This document shows, one piece after another, positions 34,989-44,208 of a stretch of 64,000 nt of DNA. A program made the translations under genes and the position numbers. Below the pieces are notes generated by a model that saw only the letters and a program-made list of their open reading frames with translations, made no database searches and was not told where the DNA came from. Origin of the DNA: Fibrella rubiginis (lineage in GTDB: Bacteria; Bacteroidota; Bacteroidia; Cytophagales; Spirosomataceae); assembly GCF_017353185.1 (NCBI RefSeq), contig NZ_JAFMYV010000004.1, positions 1 to 64,000 of the forward strand, in the 5' to 3' direction. Position 1 is the stretch's first letter; each line of letters begins with the position of its first letter.

Positions 34989-35405
34989 ATGGTATACATT
35001 AGTCGAAAAGAACATTTCAACGCCGCCCACCGGCTATTCAATCCCAACTGGTCCGACGAGCGCAATAAAGAGGTATTTGGTCCCTGCGCCAACCATAACT
35101 GGCACGGCCACAATTTCGAGCTGATCGTGACGGTAAAGGGCGAACCCGACCCGGACACTGGTTTCGTGATTGACCTGAAAGTGCTGGGCGACGTGATCAA
35201 GCGCGACATTATTGAGGCGCTCGATCACAAAAACATCAATCTTGACGTGCCGTTTATGCAGGGAAAGATGGCCAGTTGCGAAGTGCTGGTCATGGAAATC
35301 TGGAAAATCCTGAACGCCGCCCTGGAACCCCTCACCGAAGCCCGCCTGTATCAGATTCGCCTCTACGAGACCGAGCGAAATTTTGTTGATTATTACGGAG
35401 AATAA
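34989..35405 (+). CDS. queD: 6-carboxy-5,6,7,8-tetrahydropterin synthase family protein
   Basis: This enzyme works in queuosine/deazapurine or pterin synthesis, converting dihydroneopterin triphosphate. The 138 residues are a single T-fold domain with zinc ligands H14, H39 and H41 (HFNAAHRL and NWHGHNF), catalytic C33 (GPCANHNWHGH) and the C-terminal VRLYETERNFVDY-like end (IRLYETERNFVDYYGE). The start at 34989 is preferred because an upstream extension would include no conserved sequence. Whether the product serves queuosine or tetrahydrobiopterin cannot be told; no other que genes are in the window. Confidence 0.93.
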   Translation: MVYISRKEHFNAAHRLFNPNWSDERNKEVFGPCANHNWHGHNFELIVTVKGEPDPDTGFVIDLKVLGDVIKRDIIEALDHKNINLDVPFMQGKMASCEVLVMEIWKILNAALEPLTEARLYQIRLYETERNFVDYYGE

Positions 35406-35431
35406 GGGAATGCACCGCAGCAGCGGACCGT

Positions 35432-35516
35432 AATGTATAATGAACAATGTACAATGGTTTGCTATATGGCAAATAATTGCGCAGACAAAGGCATTGTACA
35501 TTGTTCATTACACATT
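35432..35516. repeat. 25-nt-arm inverted repeat made of ACAATG words
   Basis: Arms 35432-35456 and 35492-35516 match at about 24 of 25 positions. The words ACAATG, TAATG and GTACAATG recur in each arm and also in the hairpin at 57.9-58.0 kb. It fills the gap between queD and lpxB and ends 10 nt before the lpxB ATG. Confidence 0.85.
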
Positions 35517-35526
35517 GTACATTGAA

Positions 35527-36642
35527 ATGAAATATTACCTCATTGCCGGTGAACGTTCGGGCGATTTGCACGGGGCCAACCTCATTGGTGGCATTCAGGC
35601 CAATGATCCTGCGGCACGTTTTCGGGCGTGGGGCGGTGAACAGATGGCCGGTGCCGGCGCCGACGTAGTGCGACACTACCGCGACCTGGCCTTTATGGGG
35701 TTCTGGGAAGTGCTGAAAAACCTGGGCACGATCCGGCGTTATCTGCACGAGTGCCAAGCCGACGTGGCTGCCTATGCACCCGACGTGCTTATTCTGATTG
35801 ATTATGCCGGCTTTAACCTGCGGATGGCCAAATGGGCCAAAAAACGCGGTATTCGGGTGTTTTACTACATTTCGCCTAAAGTGTGGGCCTGGAATCAGCG
35901 GCGGGCGCTGGCCATCAAAGCCAACGTAGATCGACTGTTCGTTATTCTGCCGTTTGAAAAACCCTTCTTTGCCAAGTTCAATTACGCCGTTGATTACGTA
36001 GGCAATCCCCTCCTCGACGCCCTGGCGCAGCACCTGCCCGATGAGCGCGTTCGGTTTCGACTGGCTCAGTTTCGCGGCGCAAAGCCACTGGTGGCGCTCC
36101 TGCCCGGCAGCCGCCGACAGGAGATTCTGGCCATGTTGCCCGTGATGCTGCAAACTACCCGTCACTTCCCCGATTACCGCTTTGTGGTGGGTACCGTAGA
36201 CAACCTTCCCACTGACCTTTATAACAATATCATGGCTGATTATCCGGATGTAGGCCGGGTAGCCAATGCAGCTTATGATCTGCTGGCTATGAGTACGGCA
36301 GCCCTGGTCACATCGGGTACGGCCACGCTCGAAACAGCTTTATTGCAGGTGCCGCAGGTGGTTTGTTACCGCACGTCGGCGGTGAATTATGCCATCGCTA
36401 AACGGCTCATTGCGGTGCCTTATCTGTCGTTGGTGAACTTGATTATGGATCAGCCGCTGGTAACCGAGTTGATTCAAAATACCCTGAATGTCAATCAGCT
36501 AACTGAAGAGCTGCGCGCCATTTTGCCCGGTGGCTCTCGCCGCGAAGCGGTATTGACCGGCTACAACGAACTACAACGCCGCATGGGCGAGCCGGGTGCT
36601 TCGGCTCGCGCCGGTGCCGCCATGGTTGCTGCGCTTCAGTAG
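35527..36642 (+). CDS. lpxB: Lipid-A-disaccharide synthase
   Basis: This is a peripheral inner-membrane GT19 transferase joining UDP-diacylglucosamine and lipid X to form the lipid A disaccharide. From ATG 35527 the protein is 371 residues with KYYLIAGERSGDLHGANLI, the family's N-terminal signature. Further motifs are DYAGFNLRMAKWAKKRG, YYISPKVWAWNQRR and LLPGSRRQEI, and the donor site lies around TSGTATLETALLQVPQVVCYR. The open frame extends upstream to 35440, but those codons lie in the hairpin repeat and are not conserved-looking. Confidence 0.95.
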   Translation: MKYYLIAGERSGDLHGANLIGGIQANDPAARFRAWGGEQMAGAGADVVRHYRDLAFMGFWEVLKNLGTIRRYLHECQADVAAYAPDVLILIDYAGFNLRMAKWAKKRGIRVFYYISPKVWAWNQRRALAIKANVDRLFVILPFEKPFFAKFNYAVDYVGNPLLDALAQHLPDERVRFRLAQFRGAKPLVALLPGSRRQEILAMLPVMLQTTRHFPDYRFVVGTVDNLPTDLYNNIMADYPDVGRVANAAYDLLAMSTAALVTSGTATLETALLQVPQVVCYRTSAVNYAIAKRLIAVPYLSLVNLIMDQPLVTELIQNTLNVNQLTEELRAILPGGSRREAVLTGYNELQRRMGEPGASARAGAAMVAALQ

Positions 36643-36708
36643 GCAGGTAGCGGCGTTACCAGACAGCTGCACAAACGAAAACCAGGCACGTTTTTTACCG
36701 ATGAACCC

Positions 36709-37677
36709 ATGAAAGCCGCTGTTATCTACCATCCCGGTTTACCCGAAGCTCTTGTTCTTCAGGAACGACCTATACCTGTTCCAACGGATGGCCAGGTGTT
36801 GATTAGGGTGAAAGCTTTTGGCCTGAACCGGTCCGAACTGATGACCCGCAAGGGCCTGTCGCCCAACGTTCAGTTTCCCCGAATACTGGGCATCGAATGT
36901 GTCGGAGAAGTAGCCAGTGACCCCTCTGGGCAGTACGCCAAGGGGCAACAGGTGGCCGCGCTCATGGGCGGCATGGGACGTGACTTCGACGGCAGTTATG
37001 CCGAGTATACGGTGTTACCCAAACGTCTGCTGCATCCGTTTGAGAGCACCTTGCCCTGGGAAACGCTCGGGGCTGTTCCGGAAATGTTTCAGACTGTATA
37101 TGGCTCGTTGTACCTAGCGCTGGACAGTCAGCCGGGCGAAACGCTGTTGGTCCGCGGGGGTACGTCCTCGGTGGGGATGCTGGCCGTACAACTGGCGAGC
37201 CGGGCTGGTCTGACAGTGCTGGCAACGACCCGCAATGCGCGCAAAGAGCAGGTATTGCGTGATAACGGGGCAGTGCATGTCCTGATAGACGATGGTCAGG
37301 TAAAAGAAAAAGTGCGGGCTATTTTTCCGCAGGGGATTGATAAGGTGCTGGAGTTGGTGGGTGCCAACACCCTCCACGACTCGCTGAGCTGCCTCAGGCC
37401 CGGTGGTACAGGCTGCATGAGTGGCATGTTGTCTGAAAGCTGGACAATACCTGATTTTGCGCCGATGGAGTTTATTCCGGCCACGGTTCGGCTAACCATC
37501 TATGACTCCGGCCAGATCGGCAGCCCAACAGGCGCTTTTCAGAATTTCGTCCGCCAGGTTGAAGCAGGCCAGGTAAAACTGGCTGTTAGTGGGGTATTTA
37601 ACCTGGACAAGATTGTAGAGGCTCACCAGTTCATGGAACGCAATGAGGGGGCTGGTAAACTGGTCGTATTGCCCTAA
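36709..37677 (+). CDS. Zinc-independent quinone oxidoreductase-type medium-chain dehydrogenase/reductase
   Basis: This is an NADPH-dependent reductase of the quinone oxidoreductase/enoyl reductase branch, 322 residues. GroES-like N-terminal domain: IPVPTDGQVLIRVKAFGLNRSELMTRKG and GIECVGEV. The cofactor domain has the nucleotide motif LVRGGTSSVGMLAVQLASRAG and ATTRNARKEQVLRDNGAVHVL. The Cys/His zinc ligands of alcohol dehydrogenases are absent. No pathway is suggested by the neighbours. It follows lpxB by 66 nt on the same strand and may be independent. Confidence 0.9.
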   Translation: MKAAVIYHPGLPEALVLQERPIPVPTDGQVLIRVKAFGLNRSELMTRKGLSPNVQFPRILGIECVGEVASDPSGQYAKGQQVAALMGGMGRDFDGSYAEYTVLPKRLLHPFESTLPWETLGAVPEMFQTVYGSLYLALDSQPGETLLVRGGTSSVGMLAVQLASRAGLTVLATTRNARKEQVLRDNGAVHVLIDDGQVKEKVRAIFPQGIDKVLELVGANTLHDSLSCLRPGGTGCMSGMLSESWTIPDFAPMEFIPATVRLTIYDSGQIGSPTGAFQNFVRQVEAGQVKLAVSGVFNLDKIVEAHQFMERNEGAGKLVVLP

Positions 37678-37719
37678 CTGAATACAGTCAACTCATTTAT
37701 CACACGCATAGCTTGCAAC

Positions 37720-38397
37720 ATGAACCCTATCCTGCCCGGACTTATAATCAGTTTGCTGCTCGGCTCAACAAAGCTGACGGCGCAGGCGATCAGGCTGACG
37801 AAAGACAGGCTGTTGCCCAATCAGGTGTCCATGTCGTTTGGGCGAATCATGGGTAAAGAGGCCCTTCGGGTTGTTAAGGATACGACGATACAGAAGGTGG
37901 ACGAGCCAACATTCGTGCGCTTAAAAGGCGTTGACTTCACCAACGGCACCATTGAAGTCAGGGTACTAAGTCGACTGCTAAAAAACGCGCCGGAGACCGC
38001 CCGTGGGTTTATTGGGATAGCTTTTCGAATCGACGAAGCCAATTCCAGCTACGAGAGTATCTATATCCGTCCCACCAACGGCCGGGCCGACGATCAGGTG
38101 CGGCGTAACCACTCCATCCAGTACTACTCGTACCCTGACTACAAATTTGATCGGCTAAGAAAGGAAGCTCCGGAACGTTACGAATCCTACGCCGACATGG
38201 CTCTAAACGAGTGGATCACTCTGAAGATCGTGGTGCGGGGGCCGGAAGCCAGGCTTTACCTGAACAATACGAAACAACCCGCCCTGCTCGTGAAGGATCT
38301 GAAACATGGCGCGGGTAAGGCTGGCGGCATTGGCCTGTGGGTCGACGTTGGCACCGAAGGCTTTTTCGCAGATTTGACCGTTACCAAACAGCCGTAA
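37720..38397 (+). CDS. Exported concanavalin-like (DUF1080/LamG-type) protein
   Basis: The 225 residues have a signal peptide (MNPILPGLIISLLLGSTKLTAQ). A jelly-roll fold is suggested by FVRLKGVDFTNGTIEVRVLSRLL, ARGFIGIAFRIDEANSSYESIYIRP, EWITLKIVVRGPEARLYLNN and GGIGLWVDVGTEGFFADLTVT. This pattern resembles the 3-keto-disaccharide hydrolase/DUF1080 and LamG families, whose members bind or cut carbohydrates. No catalytic residues can be assigned by eye. It converges with the kinase gene. Confidence 0.75.
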   Translation: MNPILPGLIISLLLGSTKLTAQAIRLTKDRLLPNQVSMSFGRIMGKEALRVVKDTTIQKVDEPTFVRLKGVDFTNGTIEVRVLSRLLKNAPETARGFIGIAFRIDEANSSYESIYIRPTNGRADDQVRRNHSIQYYSYPDYKFDRLRKEAPERYESYADMALNEWITLKIVVRGPEARLYLNNTKQPALLVKDLKHGAGKAGGIGLWVDVGTEGFFADLTVTKQP

Positions 38398-38444
38398 ACC
38401 TCAGCGGATTAGTTGCTCCGCAACGCAGCCACTTTTAACAACAG

Positions 38445-40688
38445 CTACTTTCTCGGCAGACAGTTTTCGTCGGAAAGTGGGTGTGGACGGACTTCCCAGC
38501 TAATCCGGTCTTTGAGCAAATTCTTCATCTCCTGCCGTTTCAGGACGTTTACGTTGCCCAGGTCAGTGGCAAAAATCAGCTTGTGCTGCGCCAGAACGGC
38601 ACCAGCCCGCCGCACTACCGACTGCGAGAGGCTGTCTTCATAAGCGGGGTTACAATGAATAAACGCCCACATATACGCGTTTAGCTGTCCCGTTTTTTCG
38701 TATGTGCGGCTGTATTGCCGGAACCGTTTCAGCGATGTTTCGTACGACTCTTTTGGATCGAGTTGCACCACATTCGATTCGGCGGGCTTGTTGGGTGCAA
38801 TGGAGAAAAGGATCAATAGCCCCAGTATCAACCCGCCGCCAATCAGCAAAGGCCGGTTTTTTGACTGCCGTGCCCGGTTGACAACCTTATCAACCCGCAC
38901 TCGCATCCGGTCGAGCGCGGGTGATTTAAGTGTTGTGACCCCAATCGGTGTTGAACCGGCAACTTTACTTACCAACTCGTTGTCAGCAGGTTGATCCATC
39001 GATGGTCTACCTGTTTCATTGTCGCTAACCAACGGAGCGGGCTCTTCTGCAACCGTATCAGCTACGGTTGATTCGGCAGCGATGGGTTCATTAACCGTTG
39101 TTTCCTGAACCGCTTCGTCTTCCTCGATTCCGTCGGCTGGGCGGTCGGTGGGGGGAATAACGTCTGGCTCCTGACTCAGCGGCTCGTCGAAAACGCCCGT
39201 TACCGCAGTGGGTGATGGCTCGAACAGGTCAAGCTGATTCTCGATAGGGGCTTCTTTTTCTACCGCTACGTCGCCGGTGTCGGTCGTCTGTTTCGCCGTC
39301 ACCGGAGCCACTTTCGGCTTACCAAACCACGACGCAAACAAACCCGTTTTGGCTTTCTTGTCTACTACGGGCGCGGGTGCGTTGGCGGGCGTAACCTCGG
39401 TCACAAAAGGCTCTATCACGCCGACAACGGGCTTTTTTACAAACCAGTCGGCCTCATTATCAAACAGTTCCGTTTGCTGACTATCATAATCGTCAGGCAC
39501 ATCATCAGCATCGCCGGCGGCTGGTTCGGGCTGGCTAGCCTGGCCGTTGTGCCATGTAGTGGTTGCGGTGGGCTGGTCATCGTTGGCCGCCTGTACTGGT
39601 CCGGCAAGATCATCTTTTGGCTCCACCTGCGGCACCTGCTGCTCGGTATGGGTGAGGGCCAGTTGCAGCCGTGCCTGTTGCAGCCAGTGGGCCACGTCGG
39701 GAATGGGAATTCGGTCTATGACAGGTTCGAGCACATTGACCACGCCCGCCCAGTTCTGCTGCCGGAACGCCTGTTCGGCTTCCAACAGATCGGGTTGCCA
39801 AACCAGCAGACTCAACAACTCTTTGGCCGACTGCACCCGTTCGTCGCGGCTGATGACCAGGCATTGCCGAATGATCTGCTGGTAAGGTTGGGCAATGCGG
39901 CGCATGTCGTCGGGGAAACGGTCTTCACCGGCATTCCGCCAGAATTCATAGGCTTCTTCGCGTTGCGTTTCGGGAAACGACCGCCGGGCAATCATGTGTT
40001 TACCCGTAATCAACTCGTACAAAATGATCCCGAATGACCACAGATCGGCATTATAGTCAATGTTTTCGGTGCGCAGCTGTTCGGGGGCCATGTAGGTGAC
40101 CGTGCCGATACGCATGCTGTTCTGCACAAAGGCCCGCGCCGCTTCGGGGTGATCGGTCATCATTTTGCTGATGCCAAAATCGGCAATAACAGGCCGGAAG
40201 GCGGTGCCCTCGGCATCGGTGTAGCGCACCAGCAACACGTTTTCGGGCTTGATGTCGCGGTGAACGATGTTGTGGGTGTGGAGGTGGTTTAACCCCTGCA
40301 AAAACTCGTTTACAAACCGCTGTTGCTGGGTGGTGGTCAGGCTCTGCCACGTCAGGGCCGGGCTGGTGAGGTTACCATCGCGGTAGAACCGCATGACCAG
40401 AAATTCGTAGGTGCCAAAGGGCGTAGCATAGCGGCCATAATAGAGGTAACGCACCACAAACCGGTTGGGCGGCACAGCCTGCGTATGGGCATATTCCTTT
40501 TCCAGCGTCAGCGCGTTGTCGTCGATGCTGTATAACCGGCGTTTAATGGCGACTTCCTCGTTGGTTTCCAGATCAACGCCCCGATAGATTTCGCCGTGTC
40601 CACCCCGGGCCAACGGCATACTGTAGTCACAGGCAAACTGCCGGGTGAAGTCGTCGTAGGTCAGAAATTGTTGCTTGCTGTATTCCAC
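38445..40688 (-). CDS. Membrane-anchored serine/threonine protein kinase next to T6SS genes
   Basis: This Hanks-type kinase of 747 residues probably regulates the adjacent T6SS parts. The kinase domain (about 20-310) includes the Gly loop LARGGHGEIYRG, catalytic Lys K49, HRDIKPEN (143-150, D145), DFGISK (D170) and MAPEQL. Residues 350-640 are a long acidic, Pro/Thr-rich low-complexity linker. A single transmembrane helix (LLIGGGLILGLLILFSIAP) is followed by about 90 periplasmic residues. No PASTA domain is present. It is the last gene of tssK-tssO-PP2C-kinase, 29 nt after the phosphatase. The layout resembles PpkA of the threonine phosphorylation pathway. Confidence 0.92.
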   Translation of the reverse strand: MEYSKQQFLTYDDFTRQFACDYSMPLARGGHGEIYRGVDLETNEEVAIKRRLYSIDDNALTLEKEYAHTQAVPPNRFVVRYLYYGRYATPFGTYEFLVMRFYRDGNLTSPALTWQSLTTTQQQRFVNEFLQGLNHLHTHNIVHRDIKPENVLLVRYTDAEGTAFRPVIADFGISKMMTDHPEAARAFVQNSMRIGTVTYMAPEQLRTENIDYNADLWSFGIILYELITGKHMIARRSFPETQREEAYEFWRNAGEDRFPDDMRRIAQPYQQIIRQCLVISRDERVQSAKELLSLLVWQPDLLEAEQAFRQQNWAGVVNVLEPVIDRIPIPDVAHWLQQARLQLALTHTEQQVPQVEPKDDLAGPVQAANDDQPTATTTWHNGQASQPEPAAGDADDVPDDYDSQQTELFDNEADWFVKKPVVGVIEPFVTEVTPANAPAPVVDKKAKTGLFASWFGKPKVAPVTAKQTTDTGDVAVEKEAPIENQLDLFEPSPTAVTGVFDEPLSQEPDVIPPTDRPADGIEEDEAVQETTVNEPIAAESTVADTVAEEPAPLVSDNETGRPSMDQPADNELVSKVAGSTPIGVTTLKSPALDRMRVRVDKVVNRARQSKNRPLLIGGGLILGLLILFSIAPNKPAESNVVQLDPKESYETSLKRFRQYSRTYEKTGQLNAYMWAFIHCNPAYEDSLSQSVVRRAGAVLAQHKLIFATDLGNVNVLKRQEMKNLLKDRISWEVRPHPLSDENCLPRK

Positions 40689-40717
40689 GGTTCAGTTACA
40701 GGTTTTGGCCGGTGTGT

Positions 40718-41860
40718 TTACGAGAATAAACGCCGAAACCAGTTCCGGTTTTCAGCCTGCCGCCAGCGTTCATCGGCTTCAGAATCGCCTTCGGCCAGCA
40801 GTTGAAACGAACCACCGCTGTCGTCGGTAGTGGCGTTCTCCGGGCCGTTTGTTTCTCCATTCGCAGCGGCATATTCCACTACAGGTTCGCTGGCATGGTC
40901 TACCAGTTCATGAATGTCTGACTGCACCGGCCAGGAGGTAGCAACCGGAGCCGGCGCGGCCACATCAACTGGTTCTGGCTCAACGGCCATAGTCATCGGT
41001 ACTGCCACCGGCTCGGCCATGGGTTGCACCGTGGGGGCCACTACCGGGGCCACCATCGGTGCTTCATCGTCGGGGATGAGCGGCGTGGTCAGCGGTGCCA
41101 CATCGGCTACGCGAATCAGGTAGCCCGAATAGTTATCGCGTGAGCCATCAGCGCAACAGGCCAGAATCGACTTTACTTTATCCTGATCCGAATGCACGGT
41201 ATCAGCCAGCAGGTCAGTTAGCTGCGTCGTGTCTATGCACTCCAGCACCCCATCGGTGCAGAGAAAAAAGTAATCATCCGGAGCCACGTCCTGCGTCACG
41301 TAGACGGTGGCGGTAGTGGGGTTGGCGCTGCCCTGAATAGCCCGCGTAATCACGTTGCGGCGGGGGTGATTGGCGGCTTCTTCGAGCGTAATCTGCTTGG
41401 TACGAACCAGTTCATTCACCAGTGAGTGGTCGTCGGTTTGGTGCAACACCTGGTTGTCGCGCACGTGATACACCCGGCTGTCTCCCACGTGGGCGATAGT
41501 CACCCCCCGGTCGTGCAAACTCAGCATAGTCATCGTGGTCGACATGCCCGCCAGGTTGGCTTCGGGTTCATCGGCGATGGCGCGATCAAAGGCGGCTTCT
41601 ATATACAGCAGGGCCTCGCGCACAAACGATGAGTCGACGGGAGCGTTGGGCCGTTGTTTGGCAAACCGCTGCAGCGACTCACCCGCAATGAGGCTGGCTA
41701 CTTCGCCGCGCTGCGCCCCTCCTACTCCGTCGCACACGACGAAAAAACGGTCGTGGTGCGTGGCACGGCCCACTGGCGGCACAATGTAGTCTTCATTGTT
41801 GTCGCGCCGCCCCTGTTGGGTGAATCCCACCGGCGGATAGATCGATACGACTCGGTTCAT
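40718..41860 (-). CDS. PP2C-family serine/threonine phosphatase
   Basis: This metal-dependent phosphatase of 380 residues probably reverses the action of the kinase encoded 29 nt downstream. The domain (about 8-255) shows TQQGRRDNNEDYIV, FVVCDGVGGAQRGE (metal Asp D44), MSTTMTMLSLHDRGVTIAHVGDSRVYHV, LCTDGVLECID and DNYSGYLI. The C-terminal 120 or so residues are a disordered Pro/Val/Ala-rich and acidic tail similar in style to the kinase linker, perhaps a shared docking region. Its start codon directly follows the tssO stop codon (41861/41860), so the two are tightly coupled. This is the PppA role in T6SS phosphorylation circuits (inference). Confidence 0.92.
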   Translation of the reverse strand: MNRVVSIYPPVGFTQQGRRDNNEDYIVPPVGRATHHDRFFVVCDGVGGAQRGEVASLIAGESLQRFAKQRPNAPVDSSFVREALLYIEAAFDRAIADEPEANLAGMSTTMTMLSLHDRGVTIAHVGDSRVYHVRDNQVLHQTDDHSLVNELVRTKQITLEEAANHPRRNVITRAIQGSANPTTATVYVTQDVAPDDYFFLCTDGVLECIDTTQLTDLLADTVHSDQDKVKSILACCADGSRDNYSGYLIRVADVAPLTTPLIPDDEAPMVAPVVAPTVQPMAEPVAVPMTMAVEPEPVDVAAPAPVATSWPVQSDIHELVDHASEPVVEYAAANGETNGPENATTDDSGGSFQLLAEGDSEADERWRQAENRNWFRRLFS

Positions 41861-42709
41861 CTATTTCCCGTTCAAAGCCATCAACGTACGGTCAATCTCA
41901 CCAATCTTTTCGGTAGCCATCAGCTTAAATGACCGCGTGAACTTCCGGTCGGTCGACAGCTTTTCCAGTTCAGCTTTTGAGGCGGCGTAGAGCTGACGAC
42001 GTTTGGTCATTTCATTGCCAAAGGCCAGCATATCGGCCTGCATTTTCTTGGAAACGGCCTCTTTGTAGTCCAGTTCGTCTTCCAGTGCTTTTACGTCGGC
42101 CTCCAGCTTCTTGCAGTCGCCACCGCCCCCACCCCCCGCGGCTATGGCCGGGGCGCGGCTGTCTTTGATGGCGTTGATAGTGGCAATCTGCGTATTCAGG
42201 TTGTCGACTTTCTCTTTCAGACCCGCGTTTTCGGCCTTCACCTTTGAAACGTCGTCGGCGTTGTTTTTAATGTCAACCAGTGCCGAGCGTTTAGCCAGGT
42301 AGTTTCGCCGTTCGATATTGATCCGATAGAGGTAGGAACAGGCATTGTCGCGCATGGTGAGCCGGGCACCGGTGAATAGGTTGTTGCGCTGAAACAGGTC
42401 CACCCGACCTTTGAAATCGCTGTTTTGCTTTTCGGCGGCCTGCAACCACATGCTCCACGTTTCGCTGGATGCCGTTTCGGCGGGACGTTGAGCGTCAATT
42501 TCTTCCATCCGCTTTACATAGGCTTGCAACGCACTCATCTCTTTAGCCAGCGTCTGCTGCTCGCTGACGGCCTTCTGGTTCAGGCTGCTCCCCCCCGATT
42601 TTTTGGCAATCTGGTAGGTAATCCCCACCGGTATGGCCGTAATAAGGGCATACACTAAGATGAAATTGAACAACGATGCACTGCGCTCGGCTCGATTAAT
42701 GGGCTCCAT
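41861..42709 (-). CDS. tssO: Type VI secretion system (subtype iii) TssO-like protein
   Basis: This is probably a membrane-anchored component specific to Bacteroidota T6SS. The 282 residues begin with a short cytoplasmic segment (MEPINRAERSASL) and one transmembrane helix (FNFILVYALITAIPVGITYQIA). A long periplasmic coiled coil follows (heptads through KVKAENAGLKEKVDNLNTQIATI and KKLEADVKALEDELDYKEAVSKK), with a Gly-rich hinge at about residue 205. TssO proteins are known from the gut Bacteroidales systems, and this one is assigned by topology, N-terminal sequence and the adjacent tssK. A word-type hairpin separates it from tssK. Confidence 0.75.
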   Translation of the reverse strand: MEPINRAERSASLFNFILVYALITAIPVGITYQIAKKSGGSSLNQKAVSEQQTLAKEMSALQAYVKRMEEIDAQRPAETASSETWSMWLQAAEKQNSDFKGRVDLFQRNNLFTGARLTMRDNACSYLYRINIERRNYLAKRSALVDIKNNADDVSKVKAENAGLKEKVDNLNTQIATINAIKDSRAPAIAAGGGGGGDCKKLEADVKALEDELDYKEAVSKKMQADMLAFGNEMTKRRQLYAASKAELEKLSTDRKFTRSFKLMATEKIGEIDRTLMALNGK

Positions 42710-42724
42710 GAAGGGTAGAAAAAG

Positions 42725-42819
42725 GTTAAACGTTCAATGTTCAACGTCTAAAGTTGCTCTGCGTCCGGGCTACGCCAATTAGCGAAGCAACATTAGACAT
42801 TGAACTTTAGACGTTGAAC
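42725..42819. repeat. 34-nt-arm inverted repeat between tssK and tssO
   Basis: Arms 42725-42758 and 42786-42819 match at about 28 of 34 positions. The words are GTTCAATG, TTCAACG and TCTAAAGTTGCT. It ends 6 nt from the tssK stop and lies inside what should be a single transcript, so it is not a simple operon terminator. Confidence 0.85.
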
Positions 42820-42825
42820 TAACAT

Positions 42826-44079
42826 CTATTGAAAACTATACCCCCCACTAAACGGGTCGTTGACGCGTTCGGTGGGGCGGTCGGCACGGTGCGTAGACCG
42901 GCGTTGCGTATCGAAATCGTAATCGGTGTTTTCCTGGCCAATGTATTCCAGTTCGGTCATACGGCGGAAGATGCTGCGGAAATACTCCCAGCAGCGGTCC
43001 AGCAGGGGCAGGTGCTCCTGCAAATGTGCATGCCGGTATCCTTTGCTAACTACTTCATTAATAGCTACTTCTACGGCGGCGGGTTCGATGTTGGTCCAGC
43101 TCTGAAAGTAAGGCAACACCAGTTCGCGGGCCAGTGAGGGCGAGTTTTTATCTTCCTCACAAAGACAGTCGAGCGTGGTTTTCAGCAGCCGGGTCATGCG
43201 CGTGATGCGCTTGATGTACTCCATCGGCGACTGTTCGCGCCCGCCAAATTGCAGGTGGTTCAAGACGTCATCGGCACCTTCGGCCACGGCCTGCGCCAGT
43301 ACCCGAATCTGCTCGGCCAGTGGACCAGCCCGGTAGGCCTGCTCGGTGCGGCGTTTGCGCACTACTTTGGCCACGATCAGGTAGGCATCACGCTGCACTT
43401 CGGCAATAAGCTTGTCGAACTTATTGGCCCAGCCCAGCAACCCAACATAGCCACTGATAGCCGAGCAGGCTGGAATGAATGCCTCATCCTGAGCTACTTG
43501 CCCGTATTTTACCAACAGCTGCCCCACTACCAGATGGTACGATTCAAACGAGGCCGACGGATAGTCAGGCACGGCAGCAACGCGGGCCATACCCTCGGCT
43601 TCATACTGATAGCCCGGCACCACGTTGAGACGGTAAGTAGGCACCGAAAACGGCGGACGTGGAAACGGTTCGTTGTTGGCCGGAATACCCTCCGGCTGCC
43701 GCACAAACAAATCGACCGACAGCACCACCAGAAACTGGAGTTCGTCGGCCATTGGGATGTTGTAGTTTTCGAGCAGGGCGGTCAGGTTTGTCGACAGTTC
43801 CAGCGGCTGGTTGATCAGTTCAATCCGACAGCCGGCCCCGGTTATGGCCCGGCAGTTGTTTAGTTGAATGCGGATGTTCTGATTACGGTCGGTAATAACC
43901 TGAAGCCCGAAAGCAGGTGCATCAGAGGCCAGCAGGCCGTAGTTGTAGTTGGTCAGGCCAAGGGCCGCCGTGTCGCGCAGGTGGTCGCTGACGAAGTGTT
44001 CAAAGTCGGTGAAGTGCTTGCGGGCAATCTTCATCCCGTCTACCCAGTTTACCGGGTAATGTTCCAGTTTTGGCAGCAT
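42826..44079 (-). CDS. tssK: Type VI secretion system baseplate subunit TssK
   Basis: This protein connects the T6SS baseplate to the membrane complex. The 417 residues carry the TssK opening: YPVNWVDGMKIARKHFTDFE, matching the W-x-(E/D)-G-M-x-(I/L)...HF signature. Beta-rich shoulder sequence follows (LNNCRAITGAGCRIELIN, LQFLVVLSVDLFVRQPEG). A helical middle (VAKVVRKRRTEQAYRAGPLAEQIRVLAQAV) leads to a C-terminal disordered tail (RSTHRADRPTERVNDPF). It opens a four-gene minus-strand unit tssK-tssO-PP2C-kinase. No sheath, tube, ClpV or VgrG genes are in the window. Confidence 0.82.
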   Translation of the reverse strand: MLPKLEHYPVNWVDGMKIARKHFTDFEHFVSDHLRDTAALGLTNYNYGLLASDAPAFGLQVITDRNQNIRIQLNNCRAITGAGCRIELINQPLELSTNLTALLENYNIPMADELQFLVVLSVDLFVRQPEGIPANNEPFPRPPFSVPTYRLNVVPGYQYEAEGMARVAAVPDYPSASFESYHLVVGQLLVKYGQVAQDEAFIPACSAISGYVGLLGWANKFDKLIAEVQRDAYLIVAKVVRKRRTEQAYRAGPLAEQIRVLAQAVAEGADDVLNHLQFGGREQSPMEYIKRITRMTRLLKTTLDCLCEEDKNSPSLARELVLPYFQSWTNIEPAAVEVAINEVVSKGYRHAHLQEHLPLLDRCWEYFRSIFRRMTELEYIGQENTDYDFDTQRRSTHRADRPTERVNDPFSGGYSFQ

Positions 44080-44208
44080 GAACCGTTGTGTGTGGCGAAA
44101 AACCAGGCTGATACACCGCCAAATTAAGCTGTTGGGGTCACTAGCCGCAGTTTATTTCTACTAAACGAATTACATCCATCATATAGCTATACAATATAGA
44201 CAAAAAAA

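Noticed and set aside
35440..35526. Upstream extension of LpxB
   Set aside because: The codons lie within the ACAATG-word inverted repeat, and the conserved N-terminus starts at the ATG at 35527.
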